Shown here: piece after piece, positions 6,663-7,138 of the stretch
Numbering within the stretch: position 1 is the first letter of the stretch
Layout of the letters: each line of letters begins with the position of its first letter
Origin: an uncultured Lachnospira sp.
GTDB lineage: Bacteria > Bacillota > Clostridia > Lachnospirales > Lachnospiraceae
Direction: 5' to 3'
NCBI GenBank assembly: GCA_947169835.1
Contig: CAMVRH010000046.1
Span: 1 to 7,138, forward strand
Length of the DNA stretch: 7,138 nucleotides
The notes under the pieces: generated by a model
What the model was told of the DNA's origin: nothing
What the model saw: the letters and a program-made list of their open reading frames with translations, nothing else
Databases searched by the model: none
Position numbers and translations under genes: made by a program

Positions 6663-6708
6663 CCACAAAATTTTGTTGATAACTTTCTTCAAAATTTTGT
6701 GGTTTTTT
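6663..6708 (+). terminator. Rho-independent terminator of murC
   Basis: CCACAAAATTTTG (6663-6675) pairs perfectly over 13 bp with CAAAATTTTGTGG (6690-6702) around a 14-base loop, followed by six T residues (6703-6708). It begins 12 bases after the murC stop. It isolates murC from the DnaD-type gene downstream. Confidence 0.92.
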
Positions 6709-6794
6709 AATTTACATAACATTAAAAAACGCAACCATCTACTTTCCCCATTCTATCTACAATTCCCCCAGATTTGTAAAATTATGGAACTTAC

Positions 6795-6830
6795 TTATTG
6801 ACATTACTGACATTATTGACATCGCTGAAA
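6795..6830 (+). repeat. 9-bp tandem repeat (TTAYTGACA), three copies plus a degenerate fourth
   Basis: TTATTGACA (6795-6803), TTACTGACA (6804-6812) and TTATTGACA (6813-6821) are contiguous; TCGCTGAAA (6822-6830) may be a decayed fourth unit. Each unit contains a TTGACA or CTGACA hexamer like a -35, but none has a -10 at 16-18 bases. The repeat lies 94 bases upstream of the DnaD-type start codon. Function is not established. Confidence 0.75.
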
Positions 6831-6854
6831 CCCAGTAAAAATGGGCCTCTCAGC
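6824..6854. other. Imperfect hairpin following the tandem repeat
   Basis: GCTGA (6824-6828) pairs with TCAGC (6850-6854) and, inside an unequal internal loop, CCCA (6831-6834) pairs with TGGG (6842-6845) around GTAAAAA. No T-tract follows on the plus strand. It overlaps the end of the 9-bp repeat and precedes the likely DnaD promoter, so it would not be in that transcript's leader. The remainder of the 6709-6866 spacer is AT-rich, with a pyrimidine-rich stretch at 6737-6770 and no gene that I can support. Confidence 0.4.
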
Positions 6855-6866
6855 CAATTTGTGATG

Positions 6867-6894
6867 TTGCAAAATAAAAAAATTGTGATATATT
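6867..6894 (+). promoter_or_regulatory. Probable promoter of the DnaD-domain gene
   Basis: TTGCAA (6867-6872) and TATATT (6889-6894) are separated by 16 bases, with TG before the -10 (TGATATATT, extended -10). Transcription would start near 6901, leaving a leader of about 23 bases that includes AGGAGAG before the ATG. TTGTGAT occurs twice, 24 bases apart (6859-6865 and 6883-6889), bracketing the promoter. Confidence 0.5.
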
Positions 6895-6923
6895 ATTGTC
6901 AGTGATGAGGGACAGGAGAGATT

Positions 6924-7138
6924 ATGTGTAAGCTAGTATTAGACGGAGGTAGTGTGTCTAGTTTTACTTCCGTGTCTAATGTTTTCATAGATGAATATAT
7001 GAATAAAGCAAATGGTGAATTTGTAAAAATTTACCTTTACCTTTTACGTATGGTTTCCAAGGTCATGGATGCGCCAGAAGAATTTTCCACTGAGAAGATC
7101 GCTGACCATTTTGGAATCTTGGAGTCAGACGTCTATCG
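6924..7138 (+). CDS. DnaD-domain protein, N-terminal part (cut by window edge)
   Basis: The first 71 codons are present. SVSNVFIDEYMNKANGEFVK (16-35) leading into IYLYLLRMVSK is the signature of the winged-helix N-terminal domain of clostridial DnaD-domain proteins. The next part (EEFSTEKIADHFGILESDVY) fits the helix-turn-helix that follows. DnaD-type proteins take part in replication initiation or restart and helicase loading; in Clostridia a DnaC-like loader often follows, but that would be beyond the window. The ATG at 6924 is supported by AGGAGAG (6914-6920) and by homology beginning soon after. Because the C-terminal DnaB/DnaD_2 domain is not visible, phage-type or chromosomal DnaD cannot be separated from this window alone; the core-gene neighbourhood favours chromosomal. 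Confidence 0.85.
   Translation, partial: MCKLVLDGGSVSSFTSVSNVFIDEYMNKANGEFVKIYLYLLRMVSKVMDAPEEFSTEKIADHFGILESDVY

Noticed and set aside
6659..6682. DnaA-box-like 9-mers around the murC terminator, suggesting an origin
   Set aside because: ACATCCACA and TTATCAACA are imperfect and explained by the terminator stem and AT-rich loop; no cluster of true boxes or AT-rich unwinding region with dnaA/dnaN nearby.
6737..6770. Imperfect pyrimidine-rich direct repeat (ATCTACTTTCCCCA / ATCTACAATTCCCCCA)
   Set aside because: Only two short degenerate copies with a gap; probably low-complexity sequence with no associated signal.
6775..6826. Minus-strand mini-frame through the 9-bp repeat (MSIMSVMSIS...)
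   Set aside because: Only 18 codons, no Shine-Dalgarno and no promoter; the repeat gives a repeated peptide simply because its unit is a multiple of three.
6824..6854. Small RNA or riboswitch in the murC-DnaD spacer
   Set aside because: Only one weak hairpin with an unequal internal loop; no conserved aptamer-like layout and it lies upstream of the predicted transcript start.

Overview
This window looks like the chromosome of a low-GC Gram-positive member of the Clostridia, most likely Lachnospiraceae. That placement is an inference from three things: protein style (a paired GlgC/GlgD, a MurC with a TEACEYTNSF motif, a clostridial-type DnaD N-terminus), a spoVG gene, and AT-rich spacers with strong AGGAGG-type ribosome sites. 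All coding sequence belongs to core families. I see no rRNA, tRNA, CRISPR array, prophage gene or insertion sequence.

Layout. From about 5.2 kb leftwards everything is on the minus strand, in transcription order: glgC (5175-3901), glgD (3904-2786, overlapping glgC by 4 bases), spoVG (2607-2290), pth (2120-1557) and the N-terminal part of mfd (1502 to the window edge). Rightwards on the plus strand are murC (5269-6651), a strong rho-independent terminator, a 215-base spacer with a 9-bp tandem repeat and a hairpin, and the first 71 codons of a DnaD-domain gene (6924 to the edge). glgC and murC diverge from a 93-bp spacer in which the two best promoters overlap.

How the genes relate. GlgC and GlgD form the ADP-glucose pyrophosphorylase that commits glucose-1-phosphate to glycogen. 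MurC adds L-alanine to UDP-MurNAc in peptidoglycan synthesis. SpoVG is a small nucleic-acid-binding regulator. Pth recycles peptidyl-tRNAs. Mfd couples transcription to repair. DnaD-domain proteins act in replication initiation or restart. The spoVG-pth-mfd order echoes the Bacillus order spoVG-glmU-prs-ctc-pth-fin-mfd with the intervening genes missing.

Main oddities. (1) The mfd frame is broken near 1185-1199, with roughly 25 family residues missing, so it is a pseudogene, a local deletion or an assembly error. (2) murC has a consensus extended -10 exactly where it would start transcription at the ATG, and no Shine-Dalgarno, which suggests a leaderless mRNA. (3) One inverted and two direct copies of an AT-rich element lie between glgD and the spoVG promoter. 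(4) A 9-bp tandem repeat carrying TTGACA-like hexamers lies upstream of the DnaD gene. I found no convincing new multi-gene system; the interest is mainly in regulation and in the mfd lesion.
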